Origin: Maioricimonas rarisocia | GTDB taxonomy: Bacteria; Planctomycetota; Planctomycetia; Planctomycetales; Planctomycetaceae | Direction: 5' to 3' | Assembly (NCBI RefSeq): GCF_007747795.1 | Contig: NZ_CP036275.1 | Location: 3,712,001 to 3,776,000 of the forward strand | DNA length: 64,000 nt | Notes under the pieces: generated by a model | Database searches by the model: none | The model's input: only the letters and a program-made list of their open reading frames with translations | What the model was told of the DNA's origin: nothing | Shown: piece after piece, positions 37,127 through 45,365 of the stretch | Layout: the number at the start of each line of letters is the position of its first letter | How positions within the stretch are numbered: position 1 is the first letter of the stretch | Made by a program: the position numbers and the translations under genes

Positions 37127-37429
37127 TCAGAAGATGCCAAGCTGGTCGCGGGCGTCGTCGGTCATTCGCTCGGGCGACCACGGCGGCGACATGACCAGCT
37201 CGATTTTCGCCTCGTTGACGTCCTCGACACCTTCGAGGGCCATTTTGGCCTGCGAGATGATCTGCGGACCGGCCGGGCAGGCCGGGCTCGTCAGCGTCAT
37301 CTGCACCTGGACGACCCCTTCCTCTTCCTGGGCAATGTCGTAAACCAGTCCGAGATCGACAATATTGACCATCAGCTCAGGGTCGATGACCTGCTTGAGG
37401 GCATCGATCAGCTGGATTTCCTCAGCCAT
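37127..37429 (-). CDS. DUF59/MIP18 metal-sulfur cluster assembly protein (SufT-like)
   Basis: This 100-residue protein spans a complete DUF59 domain: DALKQVIDPELMVNIVDLGL at the start, TLTSPACPAGPQI with the conserved reactive Cys near residue 51, and ELVMSPPWSPERM near the end. These proteins help mature iron-sulfur proteins. I chose ATG 37429, with AGGAG upstream; the open frame to 37684 has unlikely composition. A promoter candidate lies at 37495-37523. Confidence 0.9.
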   Translation of the reverse strand: MAEEIQLIDALKQVIDPELMVNIVDLGLVYDIAQEEEGVVQVQMTLTSPACPAGPQIISQAKMALEGVEDVNEAKIELVMSPPWSPERMTDDARDQLGIF

Positions 37430-37494
37430 GGGGGCGGCTCCTGCAAAAAACGATCGGAGTCTGGGCGTGCCGCGACTCGCACCGCGGATATGAC

Positions 37495-37523
37495 ATTGTA
37501 GCAGTCGTGCCGGCGGATCGAAA
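37495..37523 (-). promoter_or_regulatory. Candidate promoter of the DUF59/cyclophilin operon
   Basis: On the minus strand, TTTCGA, a 17-nt spacer and TACAAT precede the DUF59 start by about 66 nt. The -10 box is good (five of six consensus bases), the -35 box weak. Confidence 0.4.
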
Positions 37524-37658
37524 TTCCCCCCGCCGCTGCCGATCCTCTCTGGTAGGGGAATCACCCGTGTCGGTCCCGTTCGCGAGAGGAGCGAGCCACG
37601 ACGTCGCCGCTTCCGAACCCGATCGGCCCGAGATGCGTCAGAATCGGGGAACAGGAAA

Positions 37659-37687
37659 TTGACATTCTGGCGATCCCGGGCCACAAT
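37659..37687 (+). promoter_or_regulatory. Promoter of tRNA-Val
   Basis: TTGACA (37659-37664, perfect -35), a 17-nt spacer and CACAAT (37682-37687). The predicted start is around 37694, about 5 nt before the mature tRNA. Confidence 0.65.
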
Positions 37688-37698
37688 TCGCGTTCGCG

Positions 37699-37772
37699 GG
37701 TCCCGTAGCTCAGTTGGCTAGAGCGCCTGCCTTACAAGCAGGAAGTCACAGGTTCGAGCCCTGTCGGGACCA
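37699..37772 (+). tRNA. tRNA-Val (anticodon UAC)
   Basis: This 74-nt cloverleaf has acceptor GGTCCCG pairing with CGGGACC plus discriminator A, a D arm GCTCAGTTGGCTAGAGC, and an anticodon stem CCTGC/GCAGG around the loop CTTACAA. It also has a T arm CACAGGTTCGAGCCCTGT-like (ACAGG/CCTGT around TTCGAGC). The anticodon TAC reads GUA and related Val codons. The 3' CCA is not encoded. Promoter and terminator are separate, so it is transcribed alone. Confidence 0.95.
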
Positions 37773-37780
37773 CTCGCAGA

Positions 37781-37818
37781 AGCCGCGACCCGCCAACGGG
37801 TTGCGGCTTTGGTCGTTT
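37781..37818 (+). terminator. Terminator of tRNA-Val
   Basis: AGCCGCGACCCG pairs with CGGGTTGCGGCT (12 bp with one G-T pair, CCAA loop), followed by the T-rich TTGGTCGTTT. It sits 9 nt after the tRNA. The tail is broken by GG, so termination may be partial. Confidence 0.7.
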
Positions 37819-37920
37819 GATGGTACCTCTCAGGACACTCGCGCGGGCTGAAGCGGCACTGTCTCTCCACCCGCAAACGTTTCCTCGACCCTTTCCCGGT
37901 CGCCATTGCGGGGGGCCTCG

Positions 37921-39174
37921 ATGTCCACTCGAACGTTCGTCTCGGCGCTGCTGCTTGCCGCTCTGGTGGCACTCACCGCCCGCGAATCAGTCGCCAAACC
38001 GCTCACAGTCGCGTCCGACTTTGAAGGTGCCTCCGTCCGCGTCCTCGACATCAACCAGGACGCCCGCAGCATCGCCTTCATGCCGGGAGGCGATCCATCG
38101 CGAGGCTGGCCCTGCTGGTGGTACTTTCGCATCGAGGGCATTGCCCCGGGGGAAACCGTGACGCTCCGGCTGCAGGGCTCGATCGCGGCGATCGGCAATC
38201 GCAAGCCGCTTTCCGCGTCATGGGCCATGCCCGCCAGGGCCACGTGGTCGGACGACGGTGAAATCTGGCACCAGACCGACAAGGGGGAGCGTGACGGCGA
38301 CTGGATGGTTTACACGGTTCGCGCCAAGGGGGAGTCCGTCTACGTCGCGTGGGGCCCTCCGTTCACGCCCGCGACCGCCCGGACGCTCGTCGACAGGCTC
38401 AGCGAAGCGTCGCCGCACGCGACCGCAGAAGAGCTCTGCCGCTCACGCGATGGGCGTTCGGTCCCGATGCTGTGCGTTTCGGAAGGTGACCGCCCCTCCT
38501 CCCAGCGATTTGGCGTCTGGGTGCAGGCCCGGCAGCACGCCTGGGAGTCCGGTTCCAGTTGGGTCGCCCGGGGCTTTGCCGAATGGCTTCTCAGCGACGA
38601 TCCCCAGGCCACCTGGCTTCGTCAGCACGCGGAGATCTCTATCGTCCCGGTCATGGACGTTGACAACACCGCGTCCGGCAATGGCGGAAAGAACGCCCTC
38701 CCGCACGACCACAACCGCGACTGGTCCGACCAGCCCCACTGGAACGAAGTCGCCGCCGCTCAGGAGAATGTCCGCAGTCTTATCGAACAGGGACGAATGG
38801 ACGTCTTCCTCGATCTGCACAACCCGGCACCGGGCGATCCCACCTTCTTTTACGTCCTCCCGCGCGAACTGCTTCGCGAGCAGGCGGCCGACCTCCGCGA
38901 TCGCTTCATCGAGCTGGCTTACGGAGAAATCAGCAGCATCCGGCCGATGGTCCCGATGAGCAACACGCCGAAGGTCACTGGGCCCAGGTACCACCCGCTC
39001 TGGAAGCAGATCAGTTCGAACTGGGTCGCCATGAATGGCAACCCGCACACGGTCAGCCTCTGTCTGGAGACGATCTGGAACTCTCAGCGCAGCACGCCTG
39101 CCGGCTACCGCGGCGTTGGTGCCGCCCTGGCCGCTGCCGTCAGCAGGTTCCTTGCCGAGCAGCCTGCTCGTTGA
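37921..39174 (+). CDS. Exported M14-family zinc carboxypeptidase
   Basis: A 417-residue protein with a signal peptide (TFVSALLLAALVALTARESVA). A beta-sandwich-like N-terminal region (about 25-150) resembles the N-domain of cytosolic carboxypeptidases. The M14 domain follows: zinc ligands in ARQHAWESG (HxxE, near residue 200), DLHNPAP (third ligand His) and the catalytic Glu probably in LCLETIW. It probably trims peptides outside the cytoplasm or in the periplasm. ATG 37921 starts the signal peptide; a TTG at 37906 is an alternative. Confidence 0.85.
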   Translation: MSTRTFVSALLLAALVALTARESVAKPLTVASDFEGASVRVLDINQDARSIAFMPGGDPSRGWPCWWYFRIEGIAPGETVTLRLQGSIAAIGNRKPLSASWAMPARATWSDDGEIWHQTDKGERDGDWMVYTVRAKGESVYVAWGPPFTPATARTLVDRLSEASPHATAEELCRSRDGRSVPMLCVSEGDRPSSQRFGVWVQARQHAWESGSSWVARGFAEWLLSDDPQATWLRQHAEISIVPVMDVDNTASGNGGKNALPHDHNRDWSDQPHWNEVAAAQENVRSLIEQGRMDVFLDLHNPAPGDPTFFYVLPRELLREQAADLRDRFIELAYGEISSIRPMVPMSNTPKVTGPRYHPLWKQISSNWVAMNGNPHTVSLCLETIWNSQRSTPAGYRGVGAALAAAVSRFLAEQPAR

Positions 39175-39289
39175 TCCCCGTCGGACCGGCGCATTTTGCG
39201 GCAGTCGCTCTGGAATCCATCTACTCTGATGGGTAGGCTGGAAAGCGGGGAATATGTCCGATGTGATGTAACGGGAACAGGGGCATTCA

Positions 39290-41479
39290 GTGCATCCGGT
39301 TCTGCGGCAGATCGTCGATCTCGGTATCGTCCGACAGAGCGATCTGGCGGACGTCGCTGAACGTGCCGATACTCCTACCTCCTCGCTTGAGTTGCAGCTC
39401 GACTCGCTCGTCGGTGCCGGCTCACTCACACCGCTGCAGGCTCGACGCATTGTCGACCGTGGACCGAAGAGTCTGGTGCTCGGCAACTACGTGATCCGGG
39501 ACCGTGTCGGCAGCGGCGGCATGGGAGACGTCTACGAGGCGATCCATCAGCGGCTCAATCGGCGCGTCGCCCTCAAGGTGCTCAAGCCGGAGCTGACCCG
39601 AGACGACAACGCCGTCCGCCGCTTCCGCCGCGAGGTCGAAGCGTCCGCCCGCATGGCACATCCTAATATCGTCACCGTGACCGATGCCGGTGAGGCCGAC
39701 GGACATCACTTCTATGTGATGGAGTTCGTCGACGGCGTGGACCTGGCTTCGCTGGTGAAAACTTGCGGCCCACTCGACCTGCCGTTTGCCGTCGAGATCG
39801 CCCGCCAGGTCGCCGACGGCATGGACGTGGTGCACCGTCAAAACGTCATCCACCGCGATCTCAAACCTTCCAACCTGCTGCTTGACCGAAATGGACTGGT
39901 CGCCATTCTCGATCTGGGACTGGCCAAGTTCTTTCAGGCCGAAGCGGGCACCACCAGCGAAACCCAGCTGACGCTGACCGGCAACGTCATGGGGACCATC
40001 GACTATATGGCCCCGGAACAGGCCCTCGACACCCGGACTGCCGACGAGCGGGCCGACATCTACGCTCTGGGATGCACCGTCTACTACCTGTTGACCGGGA
40101 AGCCGCTGTTTCCGGAATCGACCATGATGAAGCGGCTGCTGGCCCATCGCGAGCAGCCGATCCCTTCACTCGACGAAGTCTGCCCGATTGCCCCCGAACG
40201 CTTCCGCGACGTCTTCGAACGGATGGTCGCCAAGTCGCCGGACGACCGGCCATCGTCGATGCACGTACTGAAGGACGAACTGGCCGCATGTCTCGAAAAC
40301 TTCGACCGGGTCGCGTTCCAGCAGACTGCCGGCGAACTGGTCGAGCAGGTGCAGCGGCAGAAGAAGGAGCAGGCCGCGAAATCCTCCTGGCGGGCAGGGA
40401 TCAGGCTCACAGATTCGGCGTCGACTGCTGCGGACACGGACGACGGCACCCGCGGGCGGGCCGGCGACACCGATGCGAACCGCACCCTTGGATCAGCCGG
40501 CGAAGATCCGCAGACCAGCCGCATCAGATCGGTGACGATCGCGATGCCCCGCAGTCGCGTCCTCTGGAGCATTTCCGCGACGGCGATTCTGGTGACAGGG
40601 ATCGTGATGTTTCCCGACTGGTCTCCCCCCGACCCCGCCGCCACGATCGTCGATGTCGTCGAAGAACCGTCCCGCCGCGTTGCCGAAGTGCCGGTCGCTC
40701 CTGAGGACGAGATCGGCGTTCCAGCGATCCCGCTCGACCTGCAGACTCCGGCGCTGCTCGTCTTTGCCACTCCGCACCTTAATGTTACTCCCGGGAATCC
40801 TCCAGACGATGACCTCGTTGCCGGGCTGCGGCAGATCGTTCGTCACGTCGGCTTTTATCTCGAGGACGACGGCGATAACGCAATTTCGCTGGAACGTTTT
40901 CAGGGGCCCGATCGGCAGATTGCGATTGACCTTGAGAAACACCTGAAGACTCTTCTTCAGCAGGCTGGCGTCCGAATCATCGACGAGCTGGACGCGAACT
41001 GGCATATCCGTGGCCGGTTTGCCGTGTCCCTGCGCACTTCCGACTCGGATGTCGAATACACGGTCAGTCTGGTCGACAGTAACACCGGACGGGAAAAGTC
41101 AGCGTTTCACGACAGCTTCGCTCTCAACAGTGCGCAACCGCCAGGCTTCGCCGCGCCCCCCTCCCCCGCACCGATGCCACCTGCGGAAACGTCGCACGAG
41201 ACGCTTATCGCCGCGATCGACGCACTGGCGGCCCGCACGAAAACCTTCGTTGCGCAGCAGGACGCACAGTCGATTTCGGTCGGACCGTTCGAAGCACCCG
41301 CTGCCGCCGATGCCCGCACCTTCGAAGGAGCTCTCATCGCCGCCCTGCAGCAGGCGGGCGTCCGCGTCGTCGACGCCGGCCGGGCTCCCTGGCAGCTTCG
41401 CGGCAGCCTCTCGATCGGCACGACCGGCAACTCGCCGACCGCCACCGTCGAAGCGACGATCGTGGAGAACGAGAAATGA
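39290..41479 (+). CDS. Membrane Ser/Thr protein kinase with duplicated C-terminal domain
   Basis: A 729-residue protein, GTG start. The Hanks-type kinase domain (residues about 65-345) has the Gly loop DRVGSGGMGDVYEA, VALKVL, catalytic loop VIHRDLKPSN, DLGLAKF (DLG instead of DFG) and APEQALD. One TM follows near residue 430 (WSISATAILVTGIVMF). The exported part contains two similar segments (about 530-585 and 660-715) sharing LLQQAGVRIID/LQQAGVRVVD and a W-x-[IL]-RG strand, reminiscent of CsgG/LpoB-like folds. Signalling from envelope to cytoplasm is inferred. The gene at 41652 follows on the same strand. Confidence 0.9.
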   Translation: MHPVLRQIVDLGIVRQSDLADVAERADTPTSSLELQLDSLVGAGSLTPLQARRIVDRGPKSLVLGNYVIRDRVGSGGMGDVYEAIHQRLNRRVALKVLKPELTRDDNAVRRFRREVEASARMAHPNIVTVTDAGEADGHHFYVMEFVDGVDLASLVKTCGPLDLPFAVEIARQVADGMDVVHRQNVIHRDLKPSNLLLDRNGLVAILDLGLAKFFQAEAGTTSETQLTLTGNVMGTIDYMAPEQALDTRTADERADIYALGCTVYYLLTGKPLFPESTMMKRLLAHREQPIPSLDEVCPIAPERFRDVFERMVAKSPDDRPSSMHVLKDELAACLENFDRVAFQQTAGELVEQVQRQKKEQAAKSSWRAGIRLTDSASTAADTDDGTRGRAGDTDANRTLGSAGEDPQTSRIRSVTIAMPRSRVLWSISATAILVTGIVMFPDWSPPDPAATIVDVVEEPSRRVAEVPVAPEDEIGVPAIPLDLQTPALLVFATPHLNVTPGNPPDDDLVAGLRQIVRHVGFYLEDDGDNAISLERFQGPDRQIAIDLEKHLKTLLQQAGVRIIDELDANWHIRGRFAVSLRTSDSDVEYTVSLVDSNTGREKSAFHDSFALNSAQPPGFAAPPSPAPMPPAETSHETLIAAIDALAARTKTFVAQQDAQSISVGPFEAPAAADARTFEGALIAALQQAGVRVVDAGRAPWQLRGSLSIGTTGNSPTATVEATIVENEK

Positions 41480-41651
41480 AACCGCAGGGCCGTGGCTGGA
41501 GCAGGTAGCGCGGGATGCGTCTCAAAAGAGTCCGGCCGACACCTCGTGCCGCGGTCAGCCTGGCAGTCACATCGACTGGAATGAAGTTCCCCCCGAGCGT
41601 TTGCGTCACACGAACGCCCGGACAGTTCTGCTCGAAGCGTGAGGTGATTTC

Positions 41652-42692
41652 ATGATGAATCGGCGGGCCGCAGCAATCGCAGTGGGACTCCTCGTCGTCC
41701 TGAACCTGCTGGTCGTGTTTTACTATGTCCGGGGGACGCGAGTTGCGGACGACCCGTTCGACGGCTCTGGTCTGGGCGACGCCGCGACTGTCATGCAGTA
41801 TTCGCATCCAGATTTCCAGGAAACCGAGCAGCGGATCGCTCATCAGATTGACATCCTTGAGGACGAATCACTCGAAGAGTCCCTCGAACGCCTGAATCGA
41901 TCGGGAGCCTACTATTGGCCGGGTGCGATCAGCGAAGGTGGTGCCTTCGTACTGTCTGACCACGTCGACCCGAACGCATCGATCACTGACATCGAGCGGA
42001 TTCTCTCGTCGCGGCGCTTTCACAAGGTGTTCTTCGAACTGAAGGAGCTCGGCTCAGAGCGGTCGTCCAGTTTGCTGAAGACGGAACTGGAGCGCGCACT
42101 TGAAGACTACACGGTCCGAATGACGGAGTTCCTCGAGCAACAGAATCAGTCGACCGGCGACGCACAGAATCAGCCCGTCGTTACCGTGACCGTCTCCTTC
42201 GGGAGTTTCAATTACGAAGCCGGAGAATCGCCTGCCGTCGATCTCACCGGCGCGCGGCTCAAGGTCCTGGCCATCGTTCTGCTGATGGGGCTGCACGAGC
42301 TGCGCAGCTGTGAACCAGATGTGGATGCGATCGTCGAGAAAGCACTTGCGCAACACGACCAGTTCCTCTCGCAGGCGGCCGGCCGTCAACAGCGTCAGAT
42401 GGGGATCATCACGCTCATGCAGGTGGGACTGTACAGCCCGTCCGTGCTGGTCACCGGCCTGACAGGCGTTCGGCCGCCAGAGGCTGCGAAGGATCTGCCC
42501 GCGGGATTATCGGAGGCGAGATCGTTCCCCCTCACACCTTACGATGCGCTCGCTTCGTGGTTCGACCTCCATCGCCGTGTCAATGCGGTACAGATCGATG
42601 ACAGAAAGGGCACGGTCGATGTCGAGGCGCAGATTTGCACAGACGCAGCCGCCGCTCATGAATGGCTGCTCGAAGCTCACTCGGGAGGGTAG
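41652..42692 (+). CDS. Membrane-anchored protein of unknown function
   Basis: A 346-residue protein with an N-terminal TM anchor (AIAVGLLVVLNLLVVFYYV), the rest predicted outside the cytoplasm. A Glu-rich helical section (DILEDESLEESLERLNRSG), a beta segment (VVTVTVSFGSFNYEAG) and a late helical region follow. No family motif is recognised. ATG 41652 follows a strong AGGTGA. It lies 172 nt after the Ser/Thr kinase and could be part of the same signalling unit. Confidence 0.65.
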   Translation: MMNRRAAAIAVGLLVVLNLLVVFYYVRGTRVADDPFDGSGLGDAATVMQYSHPDFQETEQRIAHQIDILEDESLEESLERLNRSGAYYWPGAISEGGAFVLSDHVDPNASITDIERILSSRRFHKVFFELKELGSERSSSLLKTELERALEDYTVRMTEFLEQQNQSTGDAQNQPVVTVTVSFGSFNYEAGESPAVDLTGARLKVLAIVLLMGLHELRSCEPDVDAIVEKALAQHDQFLSQAAGRQQRQMGIITLMQVGLYSPSVLVTGLTGVRPPEAAKDLPAGLSEARSFPLTPYDALASWFDLHRRVNAVQIDDRKGTVDVEAQICTDAAAAHEWLLEAHSGG

Positions 42693-42719
42693 CCACTGAC
42701 GCGCGGTGGCGTCGGTGCC

Positions 42720-42748
42720 GGGTGCCACGACTCTGCGGGCCGTGCGCT
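42720..42748. repeat. REP-like palindromic repeat, copy 2
   Basis: GGGTGCCACGACTCTGCGGG followed by CCGTGCGCT; CACG pairs with CGTG. It matches the copy at 33487-33515 at about 25 of 29 positions. It lies between two convergent genes, as the first copy does. Confidence 0.6.
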
Positions 42749-42797
42749 GGCTCACCTGCTCTCCTTTCCACTCTCTCCCCTGCGAGCTGTGCTGCCG

Positions 42798-43202
42798 TCA
42801 CTCCGGAGCTCGCATGGTGACGATCAGCACGTCCAGCCTCGCCATCGCCCGGTAGTGGTGCCGCTGAATCCGCTCGTGGGCCTCCTGATGCCGACTGTGC
42901 CGGGTTCGCTGCTCCTCGTGAATCTCTTCCCAGGTCTGCTCGATGTCGACGGCTTCCGGACGTCCCGACTCCAGCAGTTCACGGATGTAGTGCTCGTGAT
43001 GCACCGACGCCTCTTCCTGCTGGGCGAGGCATTCAGCATGCTGCTCGAGGGCGGCGATATGCTCGTCGAACGCAGCCTGCAGAGCCGCCAGTCGCCGCTG
43101 ATGCTCCTTTCGCCATTCGGCGATATCCTGCCGCCACATCGCCGTCTCGGCCTGCCAGCGATGATGTTCCTGGTGCATCTGTTTGTGCGTCGAATGCGTC
43201 AC
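42798..43202 (-). CDS. His/Gln/Glu-rich coiled-coil protein
   Basis: A 134-residue soluble protein, almost entirely helical and rich in His, Gln, Glu and Trp (for example HQEHHRWQAETAMWRQD and RHSRHQEAHERIQRHHYR). The His density suggests metal binding, but no defined site is visible. I chose GTG 43202, preceded by GGGAGAGA; ATG 43178 is an alternative. The family is not recognised. Its 5' side faces the IS element 212 nt away. Confidence 0.6.
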   Translation of the reverse strand: MTHSTHKQMHQEHHRWQAETAMWRQDIAEWRKEHQRRLAALQAAFDEHIAALEQHAECLAQQEEASVHHEHYIRELLESGRPEAVDIEQTWEEIHEEQRTRHSRHQEAHERIQRHHYRAMARLDVLIVTMRAPE

Positions 43203-43414
43203 TGCTTCTCTCCCCGGCCCGGCAGCTACACGGCAAAGCGGGGACTCCAGATTGGACGGATCCCGTTTCGTCCGGTCAGAAGGCAACTCCCGTGCCGGTG
43301 GTACGAGCAGAGAAACTGCGGCAACCGGGCCAACTGCGGCAACAGCAGGCGTGATGCATCGCCCACCGCGGCGCGGCGAACCGTGCGGATGTGCACGGCG
43401 AGACGTAGGGCCGG

Positions 43415-43420
43415 CTATTG
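43415..43420. repeat. Target-site duplication, left copy
   Basis: CTATTG directly abuts the left IS end and is repeated at 44993-44998 beside the right end, as expected for a 6-bp target duplication. Confidence 0.8.
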
Positions 43421-43430
43421 CCCAATGGCA

Positions 43431-44900
43431 CTAAGTTTGTTGGCGTGCGCTCTTCTTTCGTCGGCGCTTCTTGCTTGCACTGCTTGTCTTTCTGGCGAAT
43501 GTTCGGCCGGGACGCCACTGGACTTCGTGAGATGCAATAGCTGCCAGCAGCTTGGGAAGCACGCGACGGTTCACCTCCGTTGAGGTGGATGTCAGCAACA
43601 GCGGCCAAGCCGTCACCAGTTCTTCCAGGGCGTGCTTGAAGCTCACCCCCAACGGGTCTCCGTCGCCGGTGGACCGCTGCGCGGCTTCGACCATTAACCA
43701 GCAAACCAGCAGGTACAGCACCACGTGGCCGGCCACCTCGTACTGCACTGATTCCGGCGAATGACTCCGCAGGGTCCGTTCCAGCCCCTGGTAGACTTTC
43801 AGTTCCTGAAACGTCGTTTCGATCTCCCAGCGACGATGATACAACCCGATGCCTTTGCGCACCGCGGGATCCAGTGGATGTCCCGGTTCGGCTTCTGTCG
43901 CCATCCGGATCCAGTCTTCGCGACTGATGCGCTTCGGTCCCAGCACATTGGTCACCACCGCACTGGGGGGAAAGCCTTTGATCTGGTAGTTGATGACGCG
44001 CAGCGTGATCGACTCGGGAAGATTTGCATTGCGCCAACGTGGTCCGGAGGGAGTTTTCCAGCGCACAATGCGATCCCTGGGGCCCAGCCGCCGCAGCGTC
44101 TTCATGCGAACACCCGGATACTGTCGAATCGCAAAGTAGCCCCGCGCTGCCTGAATCTGATGGAACAACCCGTAGCTCCAGAACCCCTGATCCATCAGCA
44201 CCAGATCGTTACGCCGTACCTGCTTCAGCAATCGGGCGGCCACGGTGCGTTCGCCTTCGTCGACCGGTCCCAGTTCGTACCGCCAGGGCAGACGGACCAG
44301 AGGCAACTGCAACATGACCATACGGGCCTGCGCGACACGATACCGGCCGTTGCTGCTGGTGCCGAAGTGCTCGGCCAGACGATTGTGTTGCGGCAGCCGA
44401 ATGGTGGTCCCGTCCAGCGCCAGCAAACGAAACCGCTTCCAGCGGATCAGGTCCTGGTGCTGTTCCTCGAACCGGGCCGTGAGCAGTTCGATGAGGACGA
44501 ACCAGACAGCGACCGGCATGCGTCGGCGGGCCTGGGTGAAGGCTTCTTCAGTCACCGTCGCAGGATCTTTTCCCCGCGGACTGTGTTTCGATGCCTTCGG
44601 TTTGCGTCGTGCCGCGTTGCGGCGGGATCGTGCAACCGCTTCGGGCAAGCCATTGGCCGACAGGTCCAACATCTGGGCGGTCAGCGTGAGAATCCGGGCA
44701 AAGCTCTTTGTCGAATGCAGTGCCGAGAGCACTCCCAGCCAGACCAGGTTGGGAATTGCCAATGCCGAGCGAACGATCCTGACATCCGCCCGCTCGGCGG
44801 CCTGAACGACGAGCGACTCAGGCAGTAGCCGGGCAAACGCTTTGAGGTCCTGTTGACGAATCTGTTCCCAGACATCATACCTTGGCTCATCCGTGAGCAT
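43431..44900 (-). CDS. IS4-family DDE transposase
   Basis: A 489-residue DDE transposase. The acidic triad lies in LALDGTTIRLP (first Asp), LVLMDQGFWSYG (second Asp) and YHRRWEIETTFQELK, which contains the Glu in the IS4-type Y-x2-R-x3-E-x6-K signature. The C-terminus is Lys/Arg/Ser-rich. The stop codon lies inside the left inverted repeat. I chose ATG 44900, with AGGAGG 8 nt upstream; an in-frame ATG at 44966 lies inside the promoter and is probably not used. The Shine-Dalgarno sequence sits in one arm of a hairpin (44908-44956). Confidence 0.92.
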   Translation of the reverse strand: MLTDEPRYDVWEQIRQQDLKAFARLLPESLVVQAAERADVRIVRSALAIPNLVWLGVLSALHSTKSFARILTLTAQMLDLSANGLPEAVARSRRNAARRKPKASKHSPRGKDPATVTEEAFTQARRRMPVAVWFVLIELLTARFEEQHQDLIRWKRFRLLALDGTTIRLPQHNRLAEHFGTSSNGRYRVAQARMVMLQLPLVRLPWRYELGPVDEGERTVAARLLKQVRRNDLVLMDQGFWSYGLFHQIQAARGYFAIRQYPGVRMKTLRRLGPRDRIVRWKTPSGPRWRNANLPESITLRVINYQIKGFPPSAVVTNVLGPKRISREDWIRMATEAEPGHPLDPAVRKGIGLYHRRWEIETTFQELKVYQGLERTLRSHSPESVQYEVAGHVVLYLLVCWLMVEAAQRSTGDGDPLGVSFKHALEELVTAWPLLLTSTSTEVNRRVLPKLLAAIASHEVQWRPGRTFARKTSSASKKRRRKKSARQQT

Positions 44901-44907
44901 CTTTGAG

Positions 44908-44956
44908 GCCTCCTGACACGAATACCGTTTTGCACAAACGACTTGTGTCAGGAGGC
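44908..44956 (-). promoter_or_regulatory. Hairpin that can sequester the transposase ribosome-binding site
   Basis: GCCTCCTGACAC (complement at 44945-44956) and GTGTCAGGAGGC (complement at 44908-44919) form a perfect 12-bp inverted repeat around 25 nt. The second arm contains the transposase Shine-Dalgarno AGGAGG. Read-through transcripts from outside would fold and hide it. Transcripts starting at the internal promoter, around 44936, lack the first arm and would stay translatable. Confidence 0.7.
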
Positions 44957-44971
44957 ACTCTTCCATGTCAA
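44943..44971 (-). promoter_or_regulatory. Internal promoter of the transposase gene
   Basis: On the minus strand, a perfect TTGACA (complement at 44966-44971) is followed after 17 nt by ACACAA (complement at 44943-44948), just inside the right inverted repeat. The -35 box is perfect, the -10 box weak, giving a start near 44936. Confidence 0.5.
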
Positions 44972-44992
44972 TACAAACTTAGTGCCATTGGG

Positions 44993-44998
44993 CTATTG
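44993..44998. repeat. Target-site duplication, right copy
   Basis: CTATTG immediately follows the right IS end and is identical to 43415-43420. Confidence 0.8.
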
Positions 44999-45033
44999 CC
45001 GGCCGTCGATCTGAATCACGCAGTGCCGTAGGC

Positions 45034-45052
45034 CAGGCACCGCCTGACGATC
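45034..45052 (-). repeat. Interspersed repeat B, copy 1
   Basis: GATCGTCAGGCGGTGCCTG on the minus strand. Identical 19-bp copies lie on the plus strand at 52188-52206 and 52509-52527. Confidence 0.75.
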
Positions 45053-45332
45053 ACCGATGGTCACTGTAAACCACGGAGTTGTCATGACGGTGCGTCGCCC
45101 CGGAGGATGAAAACGGCAGTCTTGCTGGAGAGGCGGCTCATGCGTGAGATGGGTGGCCGGGGTCGGAACGAGCGGAGCGAGTGGAGCCCCCGGAACCGTT
45201 GTCCCCCAGGACGACGTCTATTTTCGCAGGAGACACATAGACACGGAGGTCCCCCGGCGTGGTCCGGCAGGCGTGAGGCTCGAGATGCAAACCTCGAGGG
45301 AAGATGAAAGCCCATCGGCCGTGAGTGTATTG

Positions 45333-45365
45333 ACGAGCCGCGACCGTGAGGGAGCGGAAGGTGCG
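45333..45365 (+). repeat. Interspersed repeat A, copy 1
   Basis: ACGAGCCGCGACCGTGAGGG continuing AGCGGAAGGTGCG. It matches copy 2 at 46092-46124 over all 33 bases, and the core recurs at 52076, 52287 and 55170. Confidence 0.8.

Larger units (their letters stand above)
43421..44992 (-). mobile_element. Complete IS4-family insertion sequence (1,572 bp)
   Basis: Perfect 20-bp terminal inverted repeats (CCCAATGGCACTAAGTTTGT at 43421-43440 and its complement at 44973-44992) enclose a single intact transposase gene. They are flanked by the direct repeat CTATTG. Intact ends, intact gene and identical duplications point to a recent, potentially active insertion. The target lies in a copy of the local repeat family: the joined flanks resemble 46006-46044. 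The 6-bp duplication is shorter than the usual 8-12 bp of IS4 relatives. Confidence 0.92.

Noticed and set aside
44900-44966. Upstream ATG (44966) as transposase start
   Set aside because: It lies inside the promoter region upstream of the predicted transcription start; ATG 44900 has AGGAGG at ideal spacing.
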